This document shows positions 12,101-24,100 of a stretch of 64,000 nucleotides of DNA, piece after piece. The position numbers were made by a program, and so were the translations under genes. Numbering within the stretch: position 1 is the stretch's first letter; each line of letters starts with the position of its first letter. The stretch is from Dipylidium caninum (taxonomy: Eukaryota; Platyhelminthes; Cestoda; Cyclophyllidea; Dipylidiidae). The notes below the pieces were generated by a model, which was given only the letters and a program-made list of their open reading frames with translations, did not search any database and was not told the origin of the DNA. Location: assembly GCA_017562135.1 (NCBI GenBank), contig QEYB01000448.1, positions 2,480,001 to 2,544,000 on the forward strand, read 5' to 3'.

Positions 12101-15100
12101 GATAACGGTTAGAGGTGATGTGGTGATCCTGTCCTATCGCCTAGCCCCCAACAAAATTGAGAGAAGACGGCTTTTCAAGTGAGTTATCAGTCGGGCCTCC
12201 CAGTTTACCGCCTAGCAGGCCTCTCAAATTACAATTTGTGTGTTTCGGGTGGAAGGAATGCGTGCAGTTCTCCACCACCACTACCATTCTTGGAGCGCGC
12301 TCAATTCTCTGAGCCTGTCCGGAATTGTTAAAACATCCTACTTACACATATCAGTAGTTGTTTTGTTTTACGACATCACAATTTTTCCCATTAAAATACC
12401 TCTAAATTCCACGCATATCGTGGCCTGTTAAATCACTCCTGTCTGCTTGTACATCATCAAGTCAAAATTGCCTGCATTTTCTATGCGTTGCGACAATGCA
12501 TAACCAATTATTCTTTGTTTGCCTTCTAGACTCATTTTCCATTCCTGCGAGGGTTACAAGGAGGTACTAACCTTCACCTATGACTCGTTTGCTGAGATTT
12601 CTGACGGTAATTTCCTGAAATTTGTTCGCCTGTCACTGGTACTCCCAAGTACAACATCTTGTTCCCTCATACTCAGCTGTGCCCGCCACATTCAGAATGG
12701 ATCTCCACCTGACCCCGCCTACACACGCCAACTGTGGTAAGCCCACTTGACCGCACGCTGCTTCCCGAAGGGCCGCGATGGACCTCTCACCTGCGCACTC
12801 TCTCCCTCTTCAGAGAGCACCACTAGAGCCAAATTTTTCAGCGAGAATACTAAAGAGGTGCGTCGTCGAGACGCCCACCACTGCGCCGTGGGGAACAGCA
12901 TCGACCCCCTGAACATCATCCAATCGAGAGCCGCCTCGTTGGGAGCTCTACGGCTGGCAGACTCACTGGAGGAGCTTGGACACGTACCCAACCGGCCTAG
13001 TTTGCTGGCAGACAGTGAGGAAATGGAGGAAGTCAGTCGTGAATTGGTACGAAATCGCTGTCAAACGTTCAATGAGTACTTCATGAATCCCTACGGTAGG
13101 CAGGAGCTCAAAGAGTGGAGTTTTCCGATGCACGGGAAGAGAATAGCTCCAAAACGGCCTCCTCCACCGAATCTGCAGGGACTGGGAGCGCCTATAGCCT
13201 CAGGAGACGAAGGGGCACCCAACTGTGGGATGTCGGATGCAATTAGTATTGACTCGAGTCTCAGTCTCCACTCGGACTCCTCAGGTAGTAATTACGCCGC
13301 CTATTACGATATTCCAGTATGCGAGTTTATTTATAATTCGCATGTTGTGTATACTCCCATGGGTTTCTGTTGCAGACGTGTCTAGGAGGAGTCTGAAGGG
13401 CCTAACCGTAAATGGATTGGCGAAAATTAAGAGCAAAATCAAGGGTATGTGCCTAGTGACTTTTGCAGTTGCCCTTACTGAGTGAAGAGACCTCGTCCCG
13501 CCTTCACCGCATCTGCGTTCAAATTTGGTGTTGTAGTCAGACTCCCCGCCCCTCGCCTCGGCTCCTCTGTTTCCCCTCCCCCTCGCCAACTACATCACTC
13601 CACCGCATCACAGATCTCACGCCATTTGGCTCCTGTCCTGAAATCACCAATAGTCGCTGAAATGCCATTTAAGTAGTCTCGCCTCGTTAAGCTGACATGT
13701 CAGAGAGGAGAGGCCGTAGAATACGCTATTGCGGCAGGGCTTTGCCCCACACCGTTCTTCTCTGCGAAGCAATACTTTACTACAGTGAATTAAGCTAACA
13801 TTTGTCGGGGTGTCCTCACTACACTCGAATGATGCGGAAAAGAGTATATTTTTCGACTGAAGAGCCCCCGCATTGTTGCTGCCGGAGAGAATCGCATCTG
13901 CCCTCAGAGGCTCGGGTTTAGCGAGGGGGAAGGCGTGGAGTTCTGGTCCCCCTCCTGACCCACGCCTCATTGCGTCGAGGTCCCTTTCTCGGGCCCTCTT
14001 ATTCTCCATCTAGGGAGGCCTCCTGCCCATTCTCCTCTTCCTCCTCCTCCACAAAGCCCCCTACCGCCTCCCCGCCCTCCCCCCCCCCGAACGTGCGCCA
14101 CTCACCGAATTATGCGGTCTGTGTGCGACTCCAGCATATAATGAAAATCACTTCGTCACGCAGCAGCTAACAGCACGCTTTGATTTCCCCTTTGGCTAAA
14201 ATATTTCTCACACTTGCTGTATTCGACGAAACACTAGCGCCGCCTACCCCGCATTGCGTGTTCACTTGCGAATCAGGTGCGGTTGAGCTGAAACACCGCA
14301 AGAAGTCCTCAAAACGCGTGAAGCCCCCACCAAGGACGAGGAGCTGATGCCTCCGCCGACGAGCTGCGTAGTCCCTCGCGCAAAGACCAACGCGGCAACT
14401 GCCAAGTCGGTGGCATTTTTGAACGCCACACCGAAGAAGGCCCCGCCACCGAGACCGCCGCCACCGAGATTGGCCGAGGCGATGGACACCGATGGGACGG
14501 AGGAGGAACGACAACGCAAGACCCCGGCCGGCGTCCGCAGTGTCCCCACCAGGTACTTCGGTCCGCTCGAAAAGTATCAACGAGTGGCAGAAAAGGACTT
14601 CGCCGATGGTAAGCCTCTGCTCTTGCCTTCGCGTTGATGCGAAAGGGCGCGAGAAAAGGACATTTCTCATAGCACCTGCCGCCTATGCTACTCGTTCGAA
14701 AGCTCCTTCGCAGACATTCAATTTAACGGTGCGCGGGGATGGTGACGCGAGTTGCTATGGCTACTCTGTGAGACATTAGGGGGCCTCAGATCACGCATGA
14801 TGGCGCAAATCTCCTCCCTACTCACGCCGACGTCCCGGCTCCACCGCGGTGGGAAGAGGGGGACGCCGGCGCGGGAGACGGCGGTGGATGTAGTGCCGGC
14901 TCGAGAGGGTCTCCTGCAGACTACGCAACACACATGCTCGTCCCTCACAGCCTCCGGCCTCCGCCTTCTGTTGCCTCTTCCCCGCTTCGATCCTCCACAG
15001 GACTACCTCCGCACCGCGATTTAAATTGGCACGGCTTCTGCGTCGCAGATGCCGTGTCGCGGGCTCCAAACGGCGCCATTTGGCCGCCAACGACTCCGTC

Positions 15101-18100
15101 CTCAGCGCTGTGGTGCTGGCGCGAAGGCAAGACGCTTCAGTTGGGTGCGGGAGCTGGGCTTCGAGGGAGGAGGCTGGTTAGGAGGCGTCAGCCCCGATCC
15201 CCGCACGGGAGACGCGTTCGTCTGAGGCCAATAAAAGTCTAGGCCAATAAAAGTCTCGCGGCGTCGACCGTCCATCTCCTCTGCAAATGCCAACCCACGC
15301 GTTGGGCAGTTTTAGTATCCGCGTGATGCACCGAGCGGCGTTAAATTAAAATCGCCATTTTTCACCCACTCCTCCCTCGGTCGCCTAATTCGCCTCCTGC
15401 CCGACCGCGTTTGGCGGCGCCTCGGGTGCAGAACACCGCCTGTCTGGTTGGGTGAGACACTCGTGCAAAAGCAGCGTTTAGGCAGTCTGCAGGGCTTGGC
15501 GAGCCAGCGAGCGAGTGAGCCCACGGGACCGTAGGCGCGTGGAGCTCACTCGCTCCGCCGACGGCCTTGAGGTGGCCTCAGCCAATCGGCGCGTCGCGGT
15601 GGTGCTCGGCGCCTGCACACGACTCGCACCGGCGCACGACTGTCACACGTGCCAACCCAGTGCGTGTTGAGGCGGCCTGCGAAGGATTCCTGATCGAAAA
15701 GGCGGCAATTTCAGCGCACCTCCCCGTGGCCTCCCGCAACCGGTGAGTGTCGTCACTTTTCTTCACGCCCGGAAATATCTCGTGCTGCCTTCGTCGCTCG
15801 TCGCCTGTTTGTGCGCCTCCCTGCTAGCAGGAGGTGCGCGGCGGGCGAGAAATTTCTCCCGCCCCAGTCATGAGACTGTGCGGAAGCCAGGCGTCTGGAG
15901 CGCCGCGCTGCGGACGTGCGGTGACTTCTGGCCGCTGCCGCCGCGGGTCGACAACGCGGCAGTCGCCCCTCCCAACGGGGTGGGGCGCGCGTGCACCCTC
16001 GTCGTGTCAGTTGGTGGCCACTTTCCCCTCTTCGCATCTCCAATTTAAAGCGTTAATTTCTACACTCCCCAGCACCCTCGCGCCAGCCTGTGCGTCCGTC
16101 TCCAGGCATGCGCGTGTGCGCTGAAATATGCTCGCGAATGCAGGTAAAACGAAGTCACCTTCTCGCCCCGCTCCTAACGCTCCGCCGCCGCCCGCGCCGC
16201 CTCACTGTGGCGGTTTGGGTCAACAAGAGCGTCGCTCACGCTGTTGGCGGAGGTGTTGAGCAAAGCTGCGAGTGTTTTCTTCGCCCAAGCCGCTGCGAGC
16301 CTCGCCCTGCGCCCAACCACGGGCCTCCACGCGGCATCTCGGACAGCGCATAATGCTGCCTTCTCTGAATGTGTCTTCACGGCCTCCTCTCCCGCCGCGG
16401 GTTCAGGCGAAAGGACTCCCAGAGCCACCTCCAGAGTCGACCCGGGTCGTCAGGTGGCGCGGCAGGAAGAAGGGCTAATTTTGCCTACCGCGTTAAGCAT
16501 CTCCTGCGCCAGTTTACAACACTGCGACGGTCGCCTCGCGACTTGAAATTCCTCATTCAGTGTTAGCACTTAAGCAAAGAGATCCCCCAGAAAAACACAT
16601 TGACGAGGAGTTTCTTCCCATTCCCTTGGCTTGGGGTTCCTCGGGGTATTCATTCGAGCCGCCGCATGAATTGCCGTGCCCCGCGAGGACATCCACGACG
16701 CTTGCGCAGTTTGGAGTGGAAAGACCTTCCTTGCAAAGCGGCCTCGGCGGCGGCGAAGCAGCGCTTGCGGCCAGCTCCCTCTTTTGACGCCATGCGTCTT
16801 CGCGCGCGAGGGCAACTGTCGTGGTTCGACGGCGCCTTGCCCCTCTCCAAGTGACCTTTTCTCCAGAAGAGGTCGATTCACGCTTCGCCCGAACAGTCAG
16901 GGCCACGGGCAAATGTGATTAGTGGCGTCCGCTTCTCCCTCGTAAGTTCGTTTCTGCCATCGTCCCCGTCAATGCGGGCTCGCCAGTGCGGCCATCCAAC
17001 CGGACCCTCGCTTTTGCCCAACCACCAAATTCAAGTCGGCGTTGTTACAGCGGATTTATGTGGCACGTCGAGATCACCGGTCCCATGAAAACGCAGTCGC
17101 TAAGGTCCGACCCACGTCCGTCGAGGGCGTCCAGGCTGCTCAGAAACGCTGCCTGAGAGCGGGCCCTTATTGCTGGCGGACTCGTCCCACGAGCCACTTG
17201 CCCCCAGGGCGGCTGGTCACCTCATGTCCGCGCCGAGATTCCGGCACTTTTTGATTTTCGGCGCCTCCACGTGCTTCTTGTGGCTGGACCCTCACACCGG
17301 CGCCCGTGTTAGTTCGTGTCCACTCACCTTCGGCCTCCAACCGAGGCCGCGGAGCGCCTGCCCCGCGGACGCGGCGTGTCCACTCCCTCGGCCACTCCGT
17401 TGGCGCCACACAGCCACCTCAGGCGGGAGGACGGTCCGACAGCGCATCGCCGGTCTGACCTCCACCGCGTCGAGCGCCAACGGAGGCGCTGCCCCGCCCC
17501 AGTTGGCGGCAGACGTCAGACGGCGCGGGAGGCCCCAGAGCAAGCGGGCCACAAACCAGTCCGGGCGACCCGGGAAGACCTGTCGGCGAGTGGACACGTG
17601 CCGCGACGTAATTTTGGGTAAAAACCTGCAGGAGGCGACGGGGGCGGCGCAGAGACGCGGTGGAGGTTGCCTTTTTACGTTTCCTTATGCGCTTCCCGCA
17701 AAGCCTGCGACTGCCAACCAGGACACACTGATTTATTGTATGCGCGTGCCGCCGAACTCGTAGAAGTTGACGGGTTGCCTTGACTACCACGTGATCACCG
17801 CCATAACTACCACGTATCACCTTACCTAGCCGCGGGACGCAACCCCTTGCGACTCGCGGCACCTGCCGGCCTACGCCGCCGACTACTGCGTTTCCCGGCA
17901 AAGGCGCCGCCTGAAGGCTGTGCCAAGGCGGTTGAGAGAGGACGCCTGGCCGCCGGAGGCTCCGACGCCCATCTCGGAAGGACTATTCAGACGCGGAGAA
18001 GCGTGGCAAGAGGAGCCAGCTCCTTCTTTGAGGGGGACGAGTAGAGAATTTCGTAGCGCGCACACAACACGCCTCCTCCTCTGCTGCCCCAGTCTTCGGC

Positions 18101-21100
18101 AGAAGCGCTGCTCTGCGCGAAGGGTGGACGTCCACTCCGCTGCCTCGGTGGCGGAACGAAATGGGGCGTCGGCTCGAAATTTGCATAAAATTAATTCACT
18201 CAATGTTCTTTCCGCCGGAGAGCTTTCAGTGCGCTGACGAGCCATGGCGTCGAAAAGTAAGTTTTCGCTCTTCCCTTGGCCGCCGAGTTCCTTCCACCCC
18301 TCCCCCGCCGGTGCCCCTCCTCTCCCCAACCTCGAACCCGCAACCGCCTCCTCGACCGCTGTGCCTTTGTGCTTCCCGTGCTTGGCCACCCTCGAGTCCA
18401 CGTGAGCGGGTGAGCCTTCGGGGCGACGGACTCGGACGCGAAGCGGTAAAGCGGCGCCGATGGGGCGTTGCTCTGCCACTCGGCCACGCCGACGGCTCTG
18501 CGTGCGCAGACCTTCGGTGTCTTCTTCTCTCTCTCAGTATAACGTCTTCTCAACGTGGATCGTGCGAAGACTTCGCTGTCAGCGTTGAAATTCCCAGGGT
18601 TTCCAGTCCCCTTGGATTTACCTGCCGAACCCCCGCCGTCCTTGCGACCTGGCGAAGTGTGTGCGGGAGTAAATAGCCCCGAGGCCCCGCAAAATGGTAC
18701 ATAAAATCGCTCAGGCGTTACGGTTATTCCCCAGTTTGATTCTCACCTTCACTCAATTCGCACTAACTGCCATCTCATGGACTCTCGTTAACTGGGCTAA
18801 TCTCGACTTGGAAGCTTTTTTCTCCTGCGCGCCTCTTCCGACGCCATGAATCGGCTGAGGGTCATGCAAATGAGGCCACGAGGTCCGCGTCTGCCGGCGT
18901 ATCGGCGTGTCAAAACACACACACACTCACACTTCTGGCGTTGACTCACTTTGACACGCCGAGTCACCGACCCTCCGTGGCGCCTGCCGCTGATCGCCTC
19001 CTCCGCCTACGCGGTTCGCCCCTCTCCTCCCCTCGCCGCCCCCGCAACAGGCCCGGAAACCGAATTTGTGGTGGCGCCTCGCCGGGTGACCCTAACGGCC
19101 TACGCCGGTGAGGAACCTCCTAAGGCCCCTTGGGGGAGAACCAGAATATGCATTCTCTCGCCTCCAGTCGGGACTGGACGGAGTCCTCATTGAAAAACCC
19201 GCCATTGCTGGAAGTTATCACAACTTGCGGCCAGTCAGACGGGGGAGGGCGCTGAGGTCAGACTGGGGAAGGCGCAGATTGCCAGCCACGCCGAGCTCAC
19301 CTCGACCGCCGGTTGAGATTTGGTTTGCCCTTCCCGCTAACTCGGTGGCGGTGGATGAAAGTCCTCGTCCTACCTAATCGCGCTTATTTTGCATCCCCTG
19401 AACGTCAGCGATTGAGCTAAGCTGCCATTTTTCCCCGTTGGGCGTTTATTTTGCAGTGGGGACTTGGGTGGAATATGAAATGCAGTTATTTTTAGTTATT
19501 TTCTGGTCCCTCCCCCCACCCTGCTCCCCTCCTCCCTCCGCCCCGTATCTCTCGTCTGGACCGCGAGCTCCTCGCCTCCGCGGCCACTTGCCCTCCCACC
19601 CACCCGTGAGGCGCTTTAATATTTCCAGCCAGCGGGTGAAGTGATTTCTTACTCCTCATTTGGTGACAATTTCATTGCCCTTTTTCCCCGCTGCACATGG
19701 GGAAAAAGCGCACTAGGCAAGAGGGCCTTCGGATATGGGGAGCGACTTTGTAAATGTCACACAGTCGTCCAAAAGCAACTCCGGTCGTTTGTCGTGCACA
19801 ACGCACCGATTGTTCTTTCGCAAAGTGGCAGACACTTGCTTCAACCGCTGAGAGCTCCGCGCTTGCCTGAGGCTGCCGCCTTCGACGCCGTCCGCGGCTG
19901 GGCGCCGTCTTTCAGCTGGTCGGCCAATCTGCGACCGCAATTAAGTGTTGCCATAGTTGTCCCGACACCTCTGACGTCTACTCCGCGCTGTGCACCAACA
20001 CAGCGCCGTCAGTGAGCGGAGCCATGACGGCGACAAGTGGGTCGCGATGTCCCCTGCATTTGAGGCCGTCTCGGCGCCAATGCAGTGCGTCGTGACCCTT
20101 TCGTCCCATGTTGGTGTCAAAACACACGTGAAACTCAATGCCGGGGGCGGGGGACGAGAGGACCTCGTAATTGCAGCGGCTGCGACGAGGCGCTGAGCCA
20201 ACAGAAAAATGCCTCTACCAACTTCTTCGCCATCCTCACCCCGCCGTCGGCCGTCAGCACCACCTAACCGAGCACTGGAGCAGTCTTGGCCCCATCCTCG
20301 GCTGCCCCACTTTGCGTGGCGCAGAGAAGTTTAGAGCTTGCGTGACTGCCTCACAGCACATGGAGGAAAAAAAGTTTAGTCGTTGGCGGGGTTGTCAGTA
20401 CGGAGGGACGATTGAGGGACGAGACGGCGGCCATGCGGTATCGCAAAAGTCTCTTGTTACGGACAAGCAGAGCTGCAGAAGACAAAGTAGCGGGTGCAGG
20501 TGAGGCTGATGTGAACGGATGACTATGTTTAGCCATTCCCGCTGCCCCCACAAACACCGTCACCGTCGCAGACATTTTGGGGCATGGCACACCACGGCAC
20601 AAGACAGCTGATCGATGCGCCCCCGCGGCCAATCAGAGCGTGTTTGGCAGCACACACGCACGTGCCCAGAGAGGCAGCAGCAGCAGCAACAGCAGCAACA
20701 GCAACAGGCCTGCTGGTGCCGGTGCTGCTGCAGTTGGTGGTGCAACGCCTCGCACCGAGGCAATTGATTCGCCAAGTCCACCACTGGCACACACGTGTGC
20801 ACGCGCACGCACGCACGCGCGCCTCGTTAATGGGCCGAGAGGGGAACGCGCTTTTCCGCTTGCGATCGCCTTATCCAGTCTCGGGAAAGTGTTGCGTCCG
20901 CGGTCGTGTCGGCGTCTGCTTCATGGATTACTAAGCCCGGGGACGCCCGTCTTCGCCATCGCCACCGCCGGTCCGACACGTCCACTGGATAAGATCGTGA
21001 GTCCCTCTTTGCCGCGACGCGGCTGATCGCTCGCCATCTCCCACCTCAGACTCGAGCTCAACGCGACCCGCGTCGCGGTCGGGGAAAGAGTTGCCGAGCG

Positions 21101-24100
21101 CGAAGGTGCCGGCGCCGTGGTGGCACGGGTTTTGCGTGACGAGTTGCGCTACCTAAAGGCCAACTGTTGACAGGTCGTCAACCCGGGCAAGGGGTTTTCA
21201 TCCTTATTTTGGCATCACGTAAAATAGAGGTGACAAGTGATTGATTTCAGCTCTTGGCTCACTGAGTTCCGCTTCACTCCACCCTCAACTGGAGCTTCTC
21301 CCCATTTCGCCTTGCCCGGCCACTCGCCACCCACTGTGCCGCCCGACCATCCACCGGTCCGCCCAGCTGCGTGGGCACTTTGCCGAGCAATTTGCGTTCT
21401 CTTAAGCCACTCTTGATAGCCCCGATTTGGGCATTTGTCCAAATTGCTGGCCTCTCTTAAACCCGCGTCTCCCCTCCGCTTGCCTCTCTACTTTTGCGCA
21501 GTGCGTGAGAGAGAAGCCTGAGACCTCGGACGTTGCCTCTTCCGTAGCCCTTCCGTCCTCTCCACTTAGTTAGAAGTGCCAGGAATGGCCGTCGTTTGTC
21601 GGAGGCAGGAAGCGGCAGTAGAACGTCCCAAGTCATCAGTGACGCAAGGAGAAGCATTTCGGCGGAGCGAGTGCGGTGGATGATCGTGGAAATCTCAACC
21701 GCACGAGGCCTCCTCCTTCGCACAAACTGGCGATGTGTAGACCACGTGACGGTGCACTCCGGATTCCATTCCTACCCCAGGCATTTTGACAAGACTCGCA
21801 GTAAAAATGCCTCGGGTTCTTCCGCAAGCCCCCAAACCGCCGAGGAATTTAGCCCTGCTTGTTTGCACAGTCACTGCGCACTAGTCGGCCAGTCGCAGGG
21901 ACTAATGCGTTCAGACTGCTGCCCACTCCGGGACAGCTCAATTCTGGGCGGAAGACGCCAAAACGTCCCAACCCAGGCGGGGAGTGCCCCCCACCCCCCT
22001 GCCCAGTGCACACACACACACGCCTGCCTGGAGCGGACTGACAGGAACTGTTTGTCAACGGGTGCGGGCGTTGCCAGGAGGTTTGTGCCTCGGACGCCGA
22101 AAGGGGCGAAAGGCCAGGTACAAAGGGCCACATTTAACAAGGAGTCTCCTACTGAAATCGTTGCCCACCGCTTCATGCCTTGTTGAGCTTGGGGAAAACC
22201 AGTTTCTAGGTAGGTCGGCGGAGGCTTCCGGGACCTATTCCCGTGGCGGACCTCGGGGTCGCGAGTTTAGTCGGGAGGATGCAAGTGGAGGCTGTCAGCG
22301 TCTAGTGGGCGGCCAACGCGCCCTCCTTCCACGCGACACTGGTGCCAACTTTTGCTTCCGCGTAACTGTTTTTTGGTCTGTGAATTTTCCAGTCAGAAGC
22401 TACCGCCTACAGCTTCATCAACCGGATTCGGAACGCTCCACGCCGACAATAATCGAGGACCAGGAGGCGGAGGACTTTGAAGAAGCCGAATACCGCCAGT
22501 TGCAGCAGGAAGGCTACAATTTTCGTCAGCACCTATTGTGTGACTGCGGCGTTATGTCAACTACTGCCACGACGCAGGATTTGGACCAGCTGCTGGAGGA
22601 GCTGCGAAGAACCAGTCTCGACTATTCCGCCGCCAGTGCTCGTTCACCCGCACCCCACGTGAACGGTGCCCACTCCTCCCGCGCCTACGCCAGTCATCAG
22701 CGCTCAGCTTTCGCAGAACCCGGCGCAGGTAGTGCCGCCTCAAGGTACTCCACACGCTCGTACTCCTTCACCGGAAGCGGCGGCAACCGCGGGGGTGGGA
22801 GGTGGGCCAGCACTTCTTCCTCAATCTCTTCGAACTATCAGCGGTCGCAGGCCTACTCCACCGAGCGTGGGATGGGGGGAATGCGGGCGACCACGGCGAG
22901 CGAGGGCGGGGGATTTGTTCGCCACGCAACACCCGCCCCGCAGACTCCCTCGGGCCAGCAGCAGCGTTACCAAACAACTTTTCGGACTACTCTGCAGCAC
23001 AGACCGCCGGTTTCGCCGAAACGATTCAATCAGATCAGCGTCACCATCGACCCGGAGTTCGGGACGGCCACGGTGAGTGTCGATGCACTGCGTCTTCTTT
23101 GACGCCTCGGCCACCTCCGATGCCGTGGCCGGGCAGCACGCCCCACCACGGACAGCATGCGGCGTCAGCGAAGGGCGAGCGGGCGACGAGGCCAGTCCTG
23201 CCTCCGGCTGAATGTTCAGCCCGCCCCGACGGGTTTGTCGCGAGGGAAAAGCCCACCACGCCGGCCAGGTGCCACCGGCCTGCATGTGTGCCTCCTTCTC
23301 CCCCCTCGGAGGCGGAGTGGAAGGGCTCCGCTCGTCGCATAGAAGTCCGATCCGAGGCCCAAATGCCACCCACTCCCGACATCGACAGCAGTGACTGGGC
23401 CAACGGGTTGGCTCCACGTCCCATGCCGCTGTGGCGTGTCGATTTGTCATTTCTTCTTTGTCGTCCGCGACCCTGGCAAAAGACCACGACATTATGGTGG
23501 CCTCAGAATCCCTTAACTTCTTCGCCTGGTCAGGGATTCCGATTCCGGGACGAGCGACTCCACCACTAACACCTGCTTCGAATGAGGTGTCAAGAAGAGC
23601 TCCTTTGGAGTAATTGCAGAGGCGAGGCGCGTGGGGAGGCAGATGCCCTCCGCGCGAGGTCAAATTTGGCTCTCACTCGCCCCATTCCGTCCCCCACTGA
23701 GACGCCCGCTCCCCTAATTGGAGGCACCACGAAACGCAATTAAGCGTGATTAGGGAGCACCACCGTCAAAGTTAATTTGTCAAGGCAGCCCACAGCAGCG
23801 CGTAACGTTGGGGATCGGCTGCTCCAGTTCACTGGCGCCCTTCCGCCGCAGGGGTGAAGGCATGCCGCTTCCCGAGTTCCGACGGTGGAGTGGTCTGTTA
23901 AGACGGGCAAAGTGCGAGGAGATGTCGAACCCGCTGAACAAGCTGCTAATAGCCTCAAATGCGCACTAATTCCTGTTCCGTCAGACCTGCGGTAGCCGCG
24001 CCGCGCCTCGCTTGGCTTCGCGTCGCTCTGCTCCGCTCCTGGTGCTCCTCAATGCGTGCTTACTGATGGGAAGGCAGTAGTGGAGGAGATCGAGTGGAAA

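Noticed and set aside
22821..23663. 280-codon antisense open frame
   Set aside because: It mirrors tensin exon 15 and the following intron, is Arg/Pro/Gly-rich and has no family pattern; a shadow of GC-rich coding DNA.
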